64,000 nt of DNA from Mycobacteroides franklinii. GTDB taxonomy: Bacteria > Actinomycetota > Actinomycetes > Mycobacteriales > Mycobacteriaceae. The notes under the pieces are model-generated. The model made no database searches, was not told where the DNA came from, and saw nothing but the letters and a program-made list of their open reading frames with translations. This document shows positions 1-9,516 of this stretch, in pieces. Numbering within the stretch: the stretch's first letter is position 1; each line of letters starts with the position of its first letter. The position numbers were made by a program, and so were the translations under genes. The DNA lies in contig NZ_MAFQ01000001.1 of assembly GCF_002013895.1 (NCBI RefSeq), positions 186,001 through 250,000 on the forward strand, in the 5' to 3' direction.

Positions 1-1
1 C

Positions 2-589
2 GGCATCGTCTCCCTCGGCGGCAAGGCCGGTACCGGTAAGTCGGCGCTGGCGCTGTGCGCCGGACTCGAAGCGGTGCTGGAGCGGCGCAGTCACCGCAAG
101 GTCGTGGTGTTCCGTCCGCTGTACGCCGTGGGCGGCCAGGAACTGGGCTACCTGCCGGGCAGTGAGAGCGAGAAGATGGGCCCGTGGGCGCAGGCCGTCT
201 TCGACACTCTCGAAGGGCTGGCGTCACCCGCAGTCATCGAAGAGGTACTCGCGCGGGGCATGCTCGAGGTGCTCCCGCTGACGCACATTCGCGGTCGGTC
301 CCTGCACGACTCCTTTGTGATCGTGGACGAGGCGCAGTCCCTGGAGCGCAACGTGCTCCTGACGGTGCTGTCGCGACTGGGTACCGGCTCCCGAGTGGTG
401 CTGACACACGATGTGGCGCAGCGCGACAACCTGCGTGTCGGTCGTCACGACGGCGTGGCCGCGGTGATCGAGAAGCTCAAGGGGCATCCGCTGTTCGCGC
501 ACGTCACGCTGGTGCGCAGCGAGCGCTCACCCATCGCAGCGCTGGTCACCGAGATGCTGGAGGAGTTCGGCCCCGGGCTCTCCGCGTAA
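2..589 (+). CDS. phoH2: PhoH family ATPase, C-terminal part (phoH2-like, 5' end outside window)
   Basis: The window opens inside this gene, and about 195 codons are visible up to the stop. The fragment starts at the Walker A loop (GGKAGTGKS, visible residues 6-14) and has a Walker B segment VIVDEAQ near visible residues 106-112, which is the PhoH ATPase core. In mycobacteria such genes encode PhoH2, an N-terminal PIN-type RNase fused to a PhoH RNA helicase/ATPase. The PIN half would lie upstream and cannot be seen. The next gene is a polysaccharide deacetylase, the same order as Rv1095-Rv1096, which supports the phoH2 assignment. The family is well recognised; the exact symbol is inferred from synteny. 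Confidence 0.88.
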   Translation, partial: GIVSLGGKAGTGKSALALCAGLEAVLERRSHRKVVVFRPLYAVGGQELGYLPGSESEKMGPWAQAVFDTLEGLASPAVIEEVLARGMLEVLPLTHIRGRSLHDSFVIVDEAQSLERNVLLTVLSRLGTGSRVVLTHDVAQRDNLRVGRHDGVAAVIEKLKGHPLFAHVTLVRSERSPIAALVTEMLEEFGPGLSA

Positions 590-616
590 TGCCGGTATGA
601 ACCGGCTACTACGCTG

Positions 617-1489
617 TTGAGCGTGCTATCAAAGCGTGACGTCTTTCGTTGGACGATGGTCGCGGCCGCGGTGGGAAGTCTGATCGCGGCCGCGATCGTC
701 GTCACCGATAAGCAGCGCGCCTTCGCCGAGCCGGTGGACTGCCAGCGAGAGAAGTGTGTTGCGCTGACATTCGACGACGGCCCCAGCCCGTTCACCGACC
801 GGCTACTGGCCATCCTGCGAGCCAACGGCGCGCACTCCACCTTTTTCGAAATCGGCAACAAGGTTCAGCGTGATCCGGCAGGCGCCAAGCGGGTGGTGGA
901 CGCCGGGATGGAGCTCGGCAGTCATACTTGGGAACACCCCAACATGACGACGGTCCCACCGGAGGCAATCGCGGGTCAGCTGAGCAAGGCCAGCGACGCC
1001 ATCGAAGCGGCCACCGGACAGCGTCCCAAGCTGTTCCGCACCGCCGGCGGCCTGATCAACGACCAGGTGCTCGCCGAGGCCAAGAAGCAAGGCCTGGCCG
1101 ACATCAACTGGGATGTCATCCCATTCGACTGGGCCAACGATTCGAACACCGACGCCTCCCGGGCGATCCTGATGTCACAGATCAAGCCGGGATCGGTGGT
1201 GCTTTTCCACGACACCTATTCGAGCACAGTCGATCTGGTTGAGCAGTTCTTACCGGTGCTGACGGCCAACGGCTACCACGCGGTGACCGTCACGCAGATG
1301 CTCGGCCCACGCGAACCCGGCACCAGCTACGGCAGCAGGGAAAACGGTCCGCCGGTCAACCTCCTGAAAGATATTCCGGCATCGGAGATTCCGCCGTTGC
1401 CGAACACTCCGTCGCCGCTGCCCGCCACCAATATCCCCATCACCGACCTGCCCAATCAGGGTGCGGGCGGGCCGACTGTCGGGCAGTAG
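617..1489 (+). CDS. polysaccharide deacetylase (carbohydrate esterase 4), secreted or membrane-anchored
   Basis: This 290-residue protein has an N-terminal hydrophobic segment (about residues 12-30) acting as a signal or anchor, so the NodB domain should sit outside the membrane. The CE4 motifs are clear: TFDDGPS (51-57, catalytic and metal-binding aspartates) and SHTWEH (102-107, the H-x3-H zinc ligands). The last 45 residues are rich in Pro, Asn and Leu and look like a flexible linker to the wall. The family deacetylates N-acetyl sugars in peptidoglycan or related polymers; the substrate here is unknown. It corresponds in position to Rv1096. The start is TTG at 617, with GTG at 623 as an alternative. 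Confidence 0.88.
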   Translation: MSVLSKRDVFRWTMVAAAVGSLIAAAIVVTDKQRAFAEPVDCQREKCVALTFDDGPSPFTDRLLAILRANGAHSTFFEIGNKVQRDPAGAKRVVDAGMELGSHTWEHPNMTTVPPEAIAGQLSKASDAIEAATGQRPKLFRTAGGLINDQVLAEAKKQGLADINWDVIPFDWANDSNTDASRAILMSQIKPGSVVLFHDTYSSTVDLVEQFLPVLTANGYHAVTVTQMLGPREPGTSYGSRENGPPVNLLKDIPASEIPPLPNTPSPLPATNIPITDLPNQGAGGPTVGQ

Positions 1490-1491
1490 GG

Positions 1492-3849
1492 GTGCGTCTC
1501 GTCGCTTTGGTGTTGATCACGGCACTTCTGGTCGGACCCGCCAGCGTCGTACTTCCCGCCCCTCAACGCTATTCGGCGACGATCAGCCGGGACGAACGCG
1601 GTGTTCCGCATGTCAGCGCCGATGATTGGGGCTCGCTGGGCTATGGCACCGGGTACGCGTTCAGCGAGGATCGTGCCTGCACGCTGATCGACCAGATCGT
1701 CAAGGTGCGCGGTGAGCGCAGCAAGTGGTTGGGGCCGGGAGTCAACAATCGCAATGTCGATATGGACTTCGGTTACCGTCACCTCAAGCTGTGGGAGAAC
1801 GCACCCAAGCGCTGGGCCGATCAGCCGGTCAGAGTGCGTGAACTGGTCGACGGATACGTGGCCGGATTCAACGAGTCGCTGGCGGTGAACGGTGCGAACG
1901 GCGGCTGGTGCGACGGCGCCGGTTGGGTTCGCCCGATCACCGCGCAGGATCTGTACGCGCACTTCTCCGATGTCATGATGACGGTGTCCAGCACCTCCAT
2001 GATCACCGAAATCGGCAGGGCGCAACCACCGTCGGGCACGTCGGCACCCCATCCGGGTGCGCTGCCGGCTCCACCGCCCATCGGAAGCAACGGGTGGGCA
2101 CTGGGCTCGGAACGCTCCACCACGGGCGGCGGTCTGCTATTGGCCAATCCGCACTATCCGTGGACGGGGGAGAACCGTCTCTGGGAGGCGCACCAGAGCA
2201 TTCCCGGGCAGCTCAACGTCTACGGCGTCGCGCTCTCGGGAATGCCGTTGATGCAGCTTGGATTCACCGATGCGGTGGCGTGGACGGCGACCGTGGCGGC
2301 CGGGCGCCGCTTCGCGCTGTATCGCTACGACCTCGATCCGTCGGACCCCACCGCGTACTACGTCGACGGCCACCGTCAGGCGATGACCCCCGATCCCATC
2401 ACCATCGAAGTCGCCGGCGATCATGGCATTTCACCGGTGAGCCGCACGCTCTACACCACCAAACACGGTCCGGTGGCCGACGTGGACACCGTGGGCTGGA
2501 CCCGCACGCAGGCCGTTGCGTTGGCCGATGCAAACGCCGAGACCAACACCATGTTGTCGCAGTACCTGGGCATGGCCACCGCGCACTCCATGGATGAGTT
2601 CCAAGACGTCTTCCGTGCGAATCGCGGTGTGCCATGGATGAATACCGTCTCGACCAGCGCTGACGGCCGTGCCTGGATCGTCGACAGCTCGGCCACGCCC
2701 AATTTGTCCAAGGATGCCCTTGCCGCCTGGGCAGTCGACCGCGAGAAGCCGGGCCTGATGAGGGATGCCTATCGCTCCGCGGGCATGGTGGTGCTCAACG
2801 GATCCCGGTCACTCTTTGATTGGGCTGAGGATGAGAACGCCGCGGCGCCCGGGCTCATCGGATATGACCACATGCCGCAGCTGGAACGGCGCGACTACGT
2901 CTTCAACGCCAATGACAGTATGTGGCTTGCGAATCCAGATCAGCTGCTCACCGGCTATCAGCCACAGCAGGGCGGTGAGGGGTGGATACTGTCACCCCGG
3001 ACCAAGACCAACGCACGCCTGCTCGCCGAAAACAGTGGCAAGTGGTCGGTCGACGATGTAGGTGCCGCATTGTTCTCCGATCGCGCGGTTCTCGCCGATC
3101 AGCTGCGCGTGCCCCTGGTGCGGGCCTGTACCGCGACCAAGGTTGTCGACGGTGTCGATCTCGCGCCGGCATGTTCCGCGCTGGCAGGCTGGGACGGCAG
3201 ATTCACCAAGACCGCGCGTGGGGCCGTCGTATTCCGCGAATGGCTCTCCCGCTTCACCGCCGCAGAGCGTAAGGACCGGGGCAGACTCTTCGCGGATGGC
3301 TTCGATCCAGCCAATCCCATTGGCTCACCCTCGGTTCCGGCCGCCGATGTCAAGCCCTGGCTCACCGAACTGGCGGCCGCCGTGCGGCTACTGCAGCGGG
3401 CCCGCATCCCTGTCGACGCCCCGTTGGGAAATCTGCAGCGCGAATTCCACACCGGTCGTCTGTTGCCGGTTGGCGGTGGAACAGATATCGAGGGTGCTGC
3501 CAACGTCGTGGATTGCTGTTCCTGGGGCACTACATCTGAGCCGCAGCCCAATCCCGGCGAACGACTGGAACCGGGTACCGAACTGCGCGCCATCCCGGAA
3601 GCCTCGGGGGTGCTCAATGGTTACCCTATCCAGGAGGGCGACAGCTTCATCATGGCGCTGCAATACGGCCCCGACGGGCCGGATGCGAAAGGCCTTCTGG
3701 TCTACGGAAACCCGGATGATGCGAGGAATCCGGCCTATTACGCGGGGGCTCAGGCCTTCAGTGCGGAACAGCTGCGCCCGTTGGTCTTCACCGCCGATGA
3801 CGTCGCCAAGGAGGCGGTCTCCACGGTGACCATATCGCGGCCGCGTTGA
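1492..3849 (+). CDS. penicillin acylase family protein (Ntn hydrolase)
   Basis: This 785-residue protein begins with GTG two bases after the deacetylase stop, so the two are probably cotranscribed. The N-terminus is a short hydrophobic export signal. The family's autocatalytic maturation site is visible as G-S-N-G-W with Ser199 as the expected N-terminal nucleophile after cleavage, splitting an alpha chain of about 170 residues from a beta chain of about 590. Such enzymes cleave amide bonds in acylated amines: penicillins, acyl-homoserine lactones or fatty-acyl amides. Length and layout match actinobacterial members annotated as penicillin or AHL acylases. The substrate cannot be deduced; its position next to a wall deacetylase suggests an extracytoplasmic role. 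Confidence 0.87.
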   Translation: MRLVALVLITALLVGPASVVLPAPQRYSATISRDERGVPHVSADDWGSLGYGTGYAFSEDRACTLIDQIVKVRGERSKWLGPGVNNRNVDMDFGYRHLKLWENAPKRWADQPVRVRELVDGYVAGFNESLAVNGANGGWCDGAGWVRPITAQDLYAHFSDVMMTVSSTSMITEIGRAQPPSGTSAPHPGALPAPPPIGSNGWALGSERSTTGGGLLLANPHYPWTGENRLWEAHQSIPGQLNVYGVALSGMPLMQLGFTDAVAWTATVAAGRRFALYRYDLDPSDPTAYYVDGHRQAMTPDPITIEVAGDHGISPVSRTLYTTKHGPVADVDTVGWTRTQAVALADANAETNTMLSQYLGMATAHSMDEFQDVFRANRGVPWMNTVSTSADGRAWIVDSSATPNLSKDALAAWAVDREKPGLMRDAYRSAGMVVLNGSRSLFDWAEDENAAAPGLIGYDHMPQLERRDYVFNANDSMWLANPDQLLTGYQPQQGGEGWILSPRTKTNARLLAENSGKWSVDDVGAALFSDRAVLADQLRVPLVRACTATKVVDGVDLAPACSALAGWDGRFTKTARGAVVFREWLSRFTAAERKDRGRLFADGFDPANPIGSPSVPAADVKPWLTELAAAVRLLQRARIPVDAPLGNLQREFHTGRLLPVGGGTDIEGAANVVDCCSWGTTSEPQPNPGERLEPGTELRAIPEASGVLNGYPIQEGDSFIMALQYGPDGPDAKGLLVYGNPDDARNPAYYAGAQAFSAEQLRPLVFTADDVAKEAVSTVTISRPR

Positions 3850-3909
3850 CAGCGTCAGGACCGGCGCGGGCGTGTGCTCACCGTGCCGGCCCCGACACCA
3901 GGGCGTGAA

Positions 3910-4119
3910 TTACTTGCCGGTCAATTTGTCTTTGACCGCTTCGACGCCTTCTTTCACTTTGTCTGCAGCATCAGAGATCGCCTGCTTCGCGGAGGCGATT
4001 CCCTGGTCCGCCTGACCCTCTGCCTTGAGGTCGTCGTTGTCGGTGGCCGCTCCAAAGGCCTCTTTCGCGCGACCTTTCAATTCTTCGGCCTTGTTCTTTG
4101 CGTCGTCGGTTATTCCCAT
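3910..4119 (-). CDS. CsbD family stress-response protein
   Basis: A 69-residue, highly charged, Ala/Lys/Glu-rich protein with the CsbD signature: an N-terminal D-D-A-K-N-K-A-E-E-L-K-G-K-type helix followed by heptad-like repeats. CsbD proteins are small general-stress proteins of unknown mechanism, typically under alternative sigma factors. A GAAAGGG ribosome binding site lies just upstream of the ATG at 4119. It is convergent with the penicillin acylase gene and stands alone, but it borders the Asp23 envelope-stress locus, which fits a general-stress role. I could not identify its promoter with confidence in the 135 bp upstream. Confidence 0.87.
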   Translation of the reverse strand: MGITDDAKNKAEELKGRAKEAFGAATDNDDLKAEGQADQGIASAKQAISDAADKVKEGVEAVKDKLTGK

Positions 4120-4254
4120 GGTGTGGAACCCTTTCCGTTGGGCGGTGCTGGGTCGTTACTTAATCCCGGGGGCAATCGCTCGATTCACGTTTGCTCCCAA
4201 GTTCTTTCATCCATCTCATCCCGCATTGATGCGCAAATGCGCGGGATACCGTGT

Positions 4255-4809
4255 TCATACGACCTGTGGGCGGACCTTGTCCGGGGATACGTCCTTGACC
4301 AGGAGCTGGAAGTCCAGGTCGCCGTTGGCCGCACGCCGAATATCGGCACCGCATTGTCGGGCGAGGCGGCGGATCTCGGTGGTTGACGTCTGGGGCGAGA
4401 CGCCGACGGTGACCCGTACCACCGGCCGGCCCTTCTCGCGCAATGTCACTGCGCGGGCACTCTGTACGGCGGGGTGGCGCCCCAGGTCATCCGCGGCCGC
4501 GTCGGCCAATCGGGACAGGTCGACCTCTCCATCGGCGTCGCCGAGACTGCGGACCGACGTGGGGCGCAGATGGACAAGCACTAACCATAGGCCGACGAGG
4601 AAGGCAGCGACCCCTGTTCCCGCGAGAACTCCCGATAGCCACGGCCAATCGAGCGCGCGAGCCGGGGCCTGTGGGTCGACCGCTGCCGCCGCCTGTCGGG
4701 CCAGGCGGGTGTGAGTGCCGTAGCCGATCAGCCAGGCCGCGCCTGTCAACAGCACGATGCCCAGTATCGCCGTAAGCAGCCTATCGATGAATTGCGTTGT
4801 GCGTGTCAC
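4255..4809 (-). CDS. DUF6286/AmaP-like membrane protein of the Asp23 locus
   Basis: This 184-residue protein has two N-terminal transmembrane helices (about residues 12-32 and 55-80) and a soluble C-terminal domain (about 100-184) with an alternating beta/alpha pattern like the Asp23/AmaP fold (V-R-V-T-V-G-V-S strand, then a helix, then L-D-F-Q-L-L-V). AmaP proteins anchor Asp23 at the membrane in Gram-positive bacteria; the same role here is inferred. The start is GTG at 4809, overlapping the upstream stop by four bases (GTGA), which indicates translational coupling. It is the last gene of the six-gene leftward operon starting at 6772. Confidence 0.72.
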   Translation of the reverse strand: MTRTTQFIDRLLTAILGIVLLTGAAWLIGYGTHTRLARQAAAAVDPQAPARALDWPWLSGVLAGTGVAAFLVGLWLVLVHLRPTSVRSLGDADGEVDLSRLADAAADDLGRHPAVQSARAVTLREKGRPVVRVTVGVSPQTSTTEIRRLARQCGADIRRAANGDLDFQLLVKDVSPDKVRPQVV

Positions 4810-5582
4810 TGATTGGTTCCGCCCTTCTTCTCACGAAGCGAGCCGCGATGTTCGTCGCGCCATCGGTGAGCTGACGCGTGAGGCACCAGGATTCCGTCGC
4901 CCACGGCGACATGCGTGCGGCGTCGCGGTTTCACCGTGAGACCGAGCAGGGTCAACCCCGCGATCCCCGCCGCCACGGCTGCCGGCCAGGTCCACCACAT
5001 CCAGTGCGCGTGCTGCGCCCACCGGGTCGCTACGGCGGTCCACGCCGAACCGCCAACCCATCCGACACCTATCGCCGCGTCACGCAACACGATTACGCCT
5101 AGGGCAATCAGTGCAACGGCGATGAGGATGCTGGTGATGGTTGCCCCCGCCACACGGTGCGGTCCGCGGTATCTACTGCTTACGTCTGGCGCGGTGTCGC
5201 TCTCCTGTAGGTCCCCGGCTCCGGCGGCGTAGGCGTCGGCTACTTCGGCCGGCGTGCGATCGCTCTCGATCCGCGCGATACGCACGTTCACGCCGGCCGG
5301 CTCTTCCCCGAGCGATTCGTGCAATTCGTGGATCACTGCTGCCCGGACTGCATCGACAACGCGCGCACCGTCATGGGGCCAGGTAGCCGCGATCTTGACG
5401 TTCACCGTCGGGCGGGTGTCGTCGGCGATGGTGATCGACGGCAATGCCCGACCGGGCGCAATGCTCCCGTGGCGCACCACCCCCGGCACCGACAGGACGG
5501 CATGCTCGATCAATCGATGGCGCACCCGCTCGTGCACGCGGGTGGCACCGCGCACCGGCACCACCCCGGTAGTGGTCACCAT
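4806..5582 (-). CDS. Asp23/Gls24-like protein with C-terminal DUF6286-type membrane segment
   Basis: A 258-residue protein. Residues about 10-110 read as an Asp23/Gls24-type domain: an opening helix, V-L-S-V-P-G-V-V, a strand V-N-V-K-I-A-A, a long helix, then G-V-N-V-R-I. After a polar linker there are two hydrophobic helices (about 150-172 and 195-222), so the protein can tether an Asp23 module to the membrane by itself. ATG at 5582 is two bases past the upstream stop; GTG at 5579 is an alternative. Asp23-family proteins are abundant envelope-stress proteins; molecular function is unknown. The fusion of Asp23-like and membrane parts is read directly from sequence; the family name is recognition, not a search. 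Confidence 0.75.
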   Translation of the reverse strand: MVTTTGVVPVRGATRVHERVRHRLIEHAVLSVPGVVRHGSIAPGRALPSITIADDTRPTVNVKIAATWPHDGARVVDAVRAAVIHELHESLGEEPAGVNVRIARIESDRTPAEVADAYAAGAGDLQESDTAPDVSSRYRGPHRVAGATITSILIAVALIALGVIVLRDAAIGVGWVGGSAWTAVATRWAQHAHWMWWTWPAAVAAGIAGLTLLGLTVKPRRRTHVAVGDGILVPHASAHRWRDEHRGSLREKKGGTNQ

Positions 5583-5584
5583 CG

Positions 5585-5776
5585 TCAGCTCCGGTCGCGG
5601 CGACCGAGCGCGGTGAGATCGATGGTGCCATCGAGATGGGCGCCGATGGCGCCACCGGCCCCGGCCAACACCACGGCAAGGAGAAATCCGATAAGGCCAC
5701 CTGTGACGACCGCAATCGCCAGCAGCAGGCCCGCGAACAGGCCGATCACTGCATAATTTCCATTCATTCTCGTCAT
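5585..5776 (-). CDS. small membrane protein of the Asp23 locus
   Basis: A 63-residue protein that is almost entirely two hydrophobic helices (about residues 8-24 and 26-44) followed by a short polar tail. It overlaps the preceding gene by four bases (ATGA) and ends two bases before the next one, so it is firmly within the operon. Small two-helix proteins of the DUF2273 type occupy the same place in Asp23 operons of other Gram-positive bacteria, where they are thought to help membrane anchoring. The resemblance here is in size, topology and position only. Confidence 0.65.
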   Translation of the reverse strand: MTRMNGNYAVIGLFAGLLLAIAVVTGGLIGFLLAVVLAGAGGAIGAHLDGTIDLTALGRRDRS

Positions 5777-6018
5777 CTCCTATCGAGATATCTGATGCGC
5801 TGTCTCCGGATGCGGCGCCGCCGAGCTGCGCTCGCCAGGGTCGTCAACCGGCCACGCCAGGTCCGCTGCACCCGAACCGCGGCACGCCGCGGGGCCCGTT
5901 CGTCGGCCAGCGCCTGGAGCGCTGCAATGAGCGCCTCCGCCGAACCACCCGCGTCGGGGTGATGCCTTCGCACAGCCTCGCGGCGTGCCTGCCGTTCAAC
6001 ATCGAGCACGGTGGTCAC
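5773..6018 (-). CDS. 81-residue basic protein with a J-domain-like HPD motif
   Basis: The reading frame stays open further upstream to 6345, but GTG at 6018 overlaps the upstream stop (GTGA) and gives an 81-residue product consistent with the coupled layout of the operon. Residues 11-40 read ARREAVRRHHPDAGGS followed by a helix A-E-A-L-I-A-A-L-Q-A-L. That is a basic helix, an HPD tripeptide at about 20-22, a Gly-Gly turn and a helix, the arrangement of helices II and III of a DnaJ J-domain. Helix I and the full J-domain length are missing. The C-terminal 35 residues are very Arg-rich. Function is unknown; the J-like reading is inference. Confidence 0.65.
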   Translation of the reverse strand: MTTVLDVERQARREAVRRHHPDAGGSAEALIAALQALADERAPRRAAVRVQRTWRGRLTTLASAARRRRIRRQRIRYLDRR

Positions 6019-6308
6019 GCCTGTGCTTCGGCCACTGCCACGTCGTCGACCACCACGACAACCGGGACACCCGCCGCCTCGCTGGCGGCCCGGCGCACCC
6101 GAGCCGCCACGTCGAGGAGGCCCGTCCGCAGGTCGAGCACCACGTGAACCTCGCCACCGTCGGCCCCCAGCCGCACACCTCGCACCGTCCGACCGGGCAG
6201 GTGTGTGGCGGGGACTCCGCGCCCTCCGGAATACAGGCCGATGACGCCGTCGACGGCAGTTACCGCCGCGACCACACGATCGACCCGCTCCCCGGTCGCG
6301 TCCGTCAC
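6015..6308 (-). CDS. Asp23/Gls24-like small protein
   Basis: This 97-residue soluble protein overlaps its upstream neighbour by four bases. It has the strand-helix-strand pattern of Asp23-family domains: V-D-G-V-I-G-L-Y-S-G-G, a strand V-R-G-V-R-L, then V-H-V-V-L-D-L, a helix D-V-A-A-R-V-R-R-A-A-S-E, and a final strand V-P-V-V-V-V-V-D-D-V. It is much shorter than canonical Asp23 and probably represents a single degenerate module. No membrane segment is present. Assignment rests on pattern and operon context. Confidence 0.65.
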   Translation of the reverse strand: MTDATGERVDRVVAAVTAVDGVIGLYSGGRGVPATHLPGRTVRGVRLGADGGEVHVVLDLRTGLLDVAARVRRAASEAAGVPVVVVVDDVAVAEAQA

Positions 6309-6772
6309 TGGACTCGTGGCTCTCCGGCGTCGGAGGCATCGTCATCGCCGTCGGCGAAGTGCACGTCGTGCACGGTGACGTTGACCTCGGTGACCTCGAG
6401 TCCGGTCATGTTCTCGACAGAGGAGATGACGTTGCTGCGAATTCCCTCGGCCAGGTCGTGGATGGCGATCCCGTAATCGGCGACGATCCCGATGTCGATG
6501 GCCGCCTGACGTTCGCCAACCTCGACGCTCACGCCCTGAGTGAGGCTGGGTGAACCCGGCAGCGTTTCACGCAACTTGCCCACGACGCGGGCAGCTTGGC
6601 CTCCCAGGTCGTAGACGCCATCGACCTCGCGCGTGGCGATACCAGCGATCTTGGAGACCACCACGTCGGCGATGGTGGTGACGCCATGGTTCGCGACCTT
6701 CTCGACAGCAGTACCGGACTTGTCTACCTGCTTCGGCGAACGCACTTCGGGGGTCTGGGTTGCCGTGGTCAT
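6305..6772 (-). CDS. Asp23/Gls24 family envelope stress response protein
   Basis: The first gene of the leftward operon and its clearest Asp23 member (155 residues). It has the family hallmarks: an N-terminal helix T-I-A-D-V-V-V-S-K-I-A-G-I-A-T-R-E-V-D-G-V-Y, the segment V-S-V-E-V-G-E-R-Q-A-A-I-D-I, the helix with I-A-D-Y-G-I-A-I, and the ending T-G-L-E-V-T-E-V-N-V-T-V-H-D-V. In staphylococci Asp23 is a membrane-associated cell-wall-stress protein. A strong GAAGGAG Shine-Dalgarno lies before ATG 6772. It diverges from the ECF sigma gene at 6907, so the two may share control through the 134-bp spacer. Confidence 0.88.
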   Translation of the reverse strand: MTTATQTPEVRSPKQVDKSGTAVEKVANHGVTTIADVVVSKIAGIATREVDGVYDLGGQAARVVGKLRETLPGSPSLTQGVSVEVGERQAAIDIGIVADYGIAIHDLAEGIRSNVISSVENMTGLEVTEVNVTVHDVHFADGDDDASDAGEPRVQ

Positions 6773-6906
6773 CAGCTTCTCCTTCGACTTGTCTCAACTT
6801 CCGGACATTTCCGTCCGGCACAATGAGTTCGTCGGGCAACGGTTGGTATTGCGCACGCCGATGAGATCTAACGCACATTTTCGTGCTCAGGACGACAGGG
6901 GACACA
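6773..6906. promoter_or_regulatory. divergent promoter region between Asp23 operon and ECF sigma gene
   Basis: This 134-bp spacer must carry both promoters. A small perfect inverted repeat CCGGAC-N6-GTCCGG sits at 6801-6818, 29 bp before the Asp23 ATG. An AGGGGA ribosome binding site precedes GTG 6907. I could not assign a sigma-specific -35/-10 pair with confidence on either strand. Confidence 0.35.
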
Positions 6907-7482
6907 GTGGTGCTGCCGCTCTTGCCGCGGGGCGAACTGCTGGCGTCGTTGTCGGACGAGATGCTTGCCCGTCGCGCTCAGCAAGGGGATTCGGAGGCGT
7001 TCGATGTTCTGGTCGTCCGTCATGGTCCCGCACTGCTGAGATTCGTTGCCCGCACGTATCCGGAGCGGGCCGAGTATGACGACATCGTCCAGGAGACGTT
7101 CATCGCCGCCTGGAAGGGGTTGCCTTCGTTCGCCTTTCGGTCACAGTTCCGTACCTGGTTGTACTCGCTCGCGTCCCGGAAGACCGTTGACGCGATGCGG
7201 CGGCGCCGTCGCGATTTCGATATCGACGACGTGCCCGACGTCGCGGATGTCGGTGCCGGGCCCAGTGAACGGGCGCTGGACGGTGATTTCCTTGCCGCGT
7301 TGAGCCGTGAGCTATCGCAGCTGCCTTATGCGGCGCGTGCGGCCTGGTGGCTTCGTGAGGTCTACGACCTACCTCTGGCGGAGATAGCGACCGTTCTGCG
7401 GACCACCGAGGGATCGGTTCGCGGCAACTTGCAGCGCACCCGCAAGCGGCTGGCGGAAACGCTGAAGGACTTCCGTCCATGA
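6907..7482 (+). CDS. ECF-type RNA polymerase sigma factor
   Basis: A 191-residue sigma-70 family protein. Region 2 is seen as A-R-R-A-Q-Q-G-D-S-E-A-F with the downstream Y-D-D-I-V-Q-E-T-F-I-A-A-W helix (region 2.2) and F-R-T-W-L-Y-S-L-A-S-R-K (2.3-2.4). Region 4 is the HTH around L-P-L-A-E-I-A-T-V-L-R-T-T-E-G-S-V-R-G-N-L-Q-R. Such factors direct RNA polymerase to a small stress regulon. GTG 6907 is chosen because AGGGGA sits five bases upstream; GTG 6883 is an in-frame alternative. It is coupled (ATGA overlap) to an Asp23-like protein where an anti-sigma factor would normally be, and diverges from the Asp23 operon, a likely target. Confidence 0.9.
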   Translation: MVLPLLPRGELLASLSDEMLARRAQQGDSEAFDVLVVRHGPALLRFVARTYPERAEYDDIVQETFIAAWKGLPSFAFRSQFRTWLYSLASRKTVDAMRRRRRDFDIDDVPDVADVGAGPSERALDGDFLAALSRELSQLPYAARAAWWLREVYDLPLAEIATVLRTTEGSVRGNLQRTRKRLAETLKDFRP

Positions 7483-8072
7483 GTGAACACGGAGACCAGA
7501 TTCAGTCCGCCAGCTGTACAGCTCAGGGCATATGGCGTAACACTGGAGAACTGATGGATGCGAGAACCGGGGACAACCATGATGCCGTCGCTGACGCCAC
7601 GGCATGGATCGCCGATGCCACCCGCCGATTGGCCGAGCTGGACGGCGGAGCAGATGGCCGTGTACCGGCAGCTCCCTGGAATGAGGGTGGATCAGCCCTG
7701 GAGCAGCTGCGCGCCGCCGTCGCACACCGGATCGCCGCACTGCCACGCAGAGGCAAGCCGATCAGCACGGCAATCCCTGGGATCACCGTCAGTCATCTGG
7801 CGTTGGCGAAAGCGCTGACATCAAGCCTGGCCGAGCTCGCCGCCGAGGCCTCAGCGGCGATTGCTGCCGTGGACGTGAACGTGGACGGGCAGGCGGTGAC
7901 GGCGTTACGCATCAACCTGGTGGCCATCGGTACTGCCGATCGTGACCGTACCTACCTCGATGACGGTGACGCACTGAGGAAGCGAGCTGCCTCAGTGGTC
8001 AACGACATCATCGGTATCGAGCCCACGAACATAACCGTCACTTGGGAGGACATCGTCCTGCCGTCGTACTAG
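7479..8072 (+). CDS. Asp23-like protein coupled to the ECF sigma factor
   Basis: A 197-residue soluble protein whose ATG overlaps the sigma stop by four bases. The first 60 residues are polar. The C-terminal half (about 75-195) resembles an Asp23 module: helix L-A-L-A-K-A-L-T-S-S-L-A-E-L-A, strands V-D-V-N-V-D-G and A-L-R-I-N-L-V-A-I, a helix with R-A-A-S-V-V-N-D-I-I, and the ending I-G-I-E-P-T-N-I-T-V-T-W-E-D-I, very like the Asp23 C-terminus. There is no transmembrane helix and no H-x3-C-x2-C anti-sigma zinc motif. A role as co-regulator or sensor of the sigma factor is inference from coupling only. Confidence 0.65.
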   Translation: MSEHGDQIQSASCTAQGIWRNTGELMDARTGDNHDAVADATAWIADATRRLAELDGGADGRVPAAPWNEGGSALEQLRAAVAHRIAALPRRGKPISTAIPGITVSHLALAKALTSSLAELAAEASAAIAAVDVNVDGQAVTALRINLVAIGTADRDRTYLDDGDALRKRAASVVNDIIGIEPTNITVTWEDIVLPSY

Positions 8073-8091
8073 GCACCCACGGTGACGGGTC

Positions 8092-9486
<1,395 letters not shown>

Positions 9487-9516
9487 TGGTCTTCCTTCTC
9501 GTCGTCGATGATGGAA

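Noticed and set aside
6019..6345. Upstream part of the frame containing the J-like protein
   Set aside because: It overlaps the better-supported 97-aa Asp23-like gene fully and is Arg/Gly-rich shadow sequence; the GTGA overlap at 6018 marks the true start.
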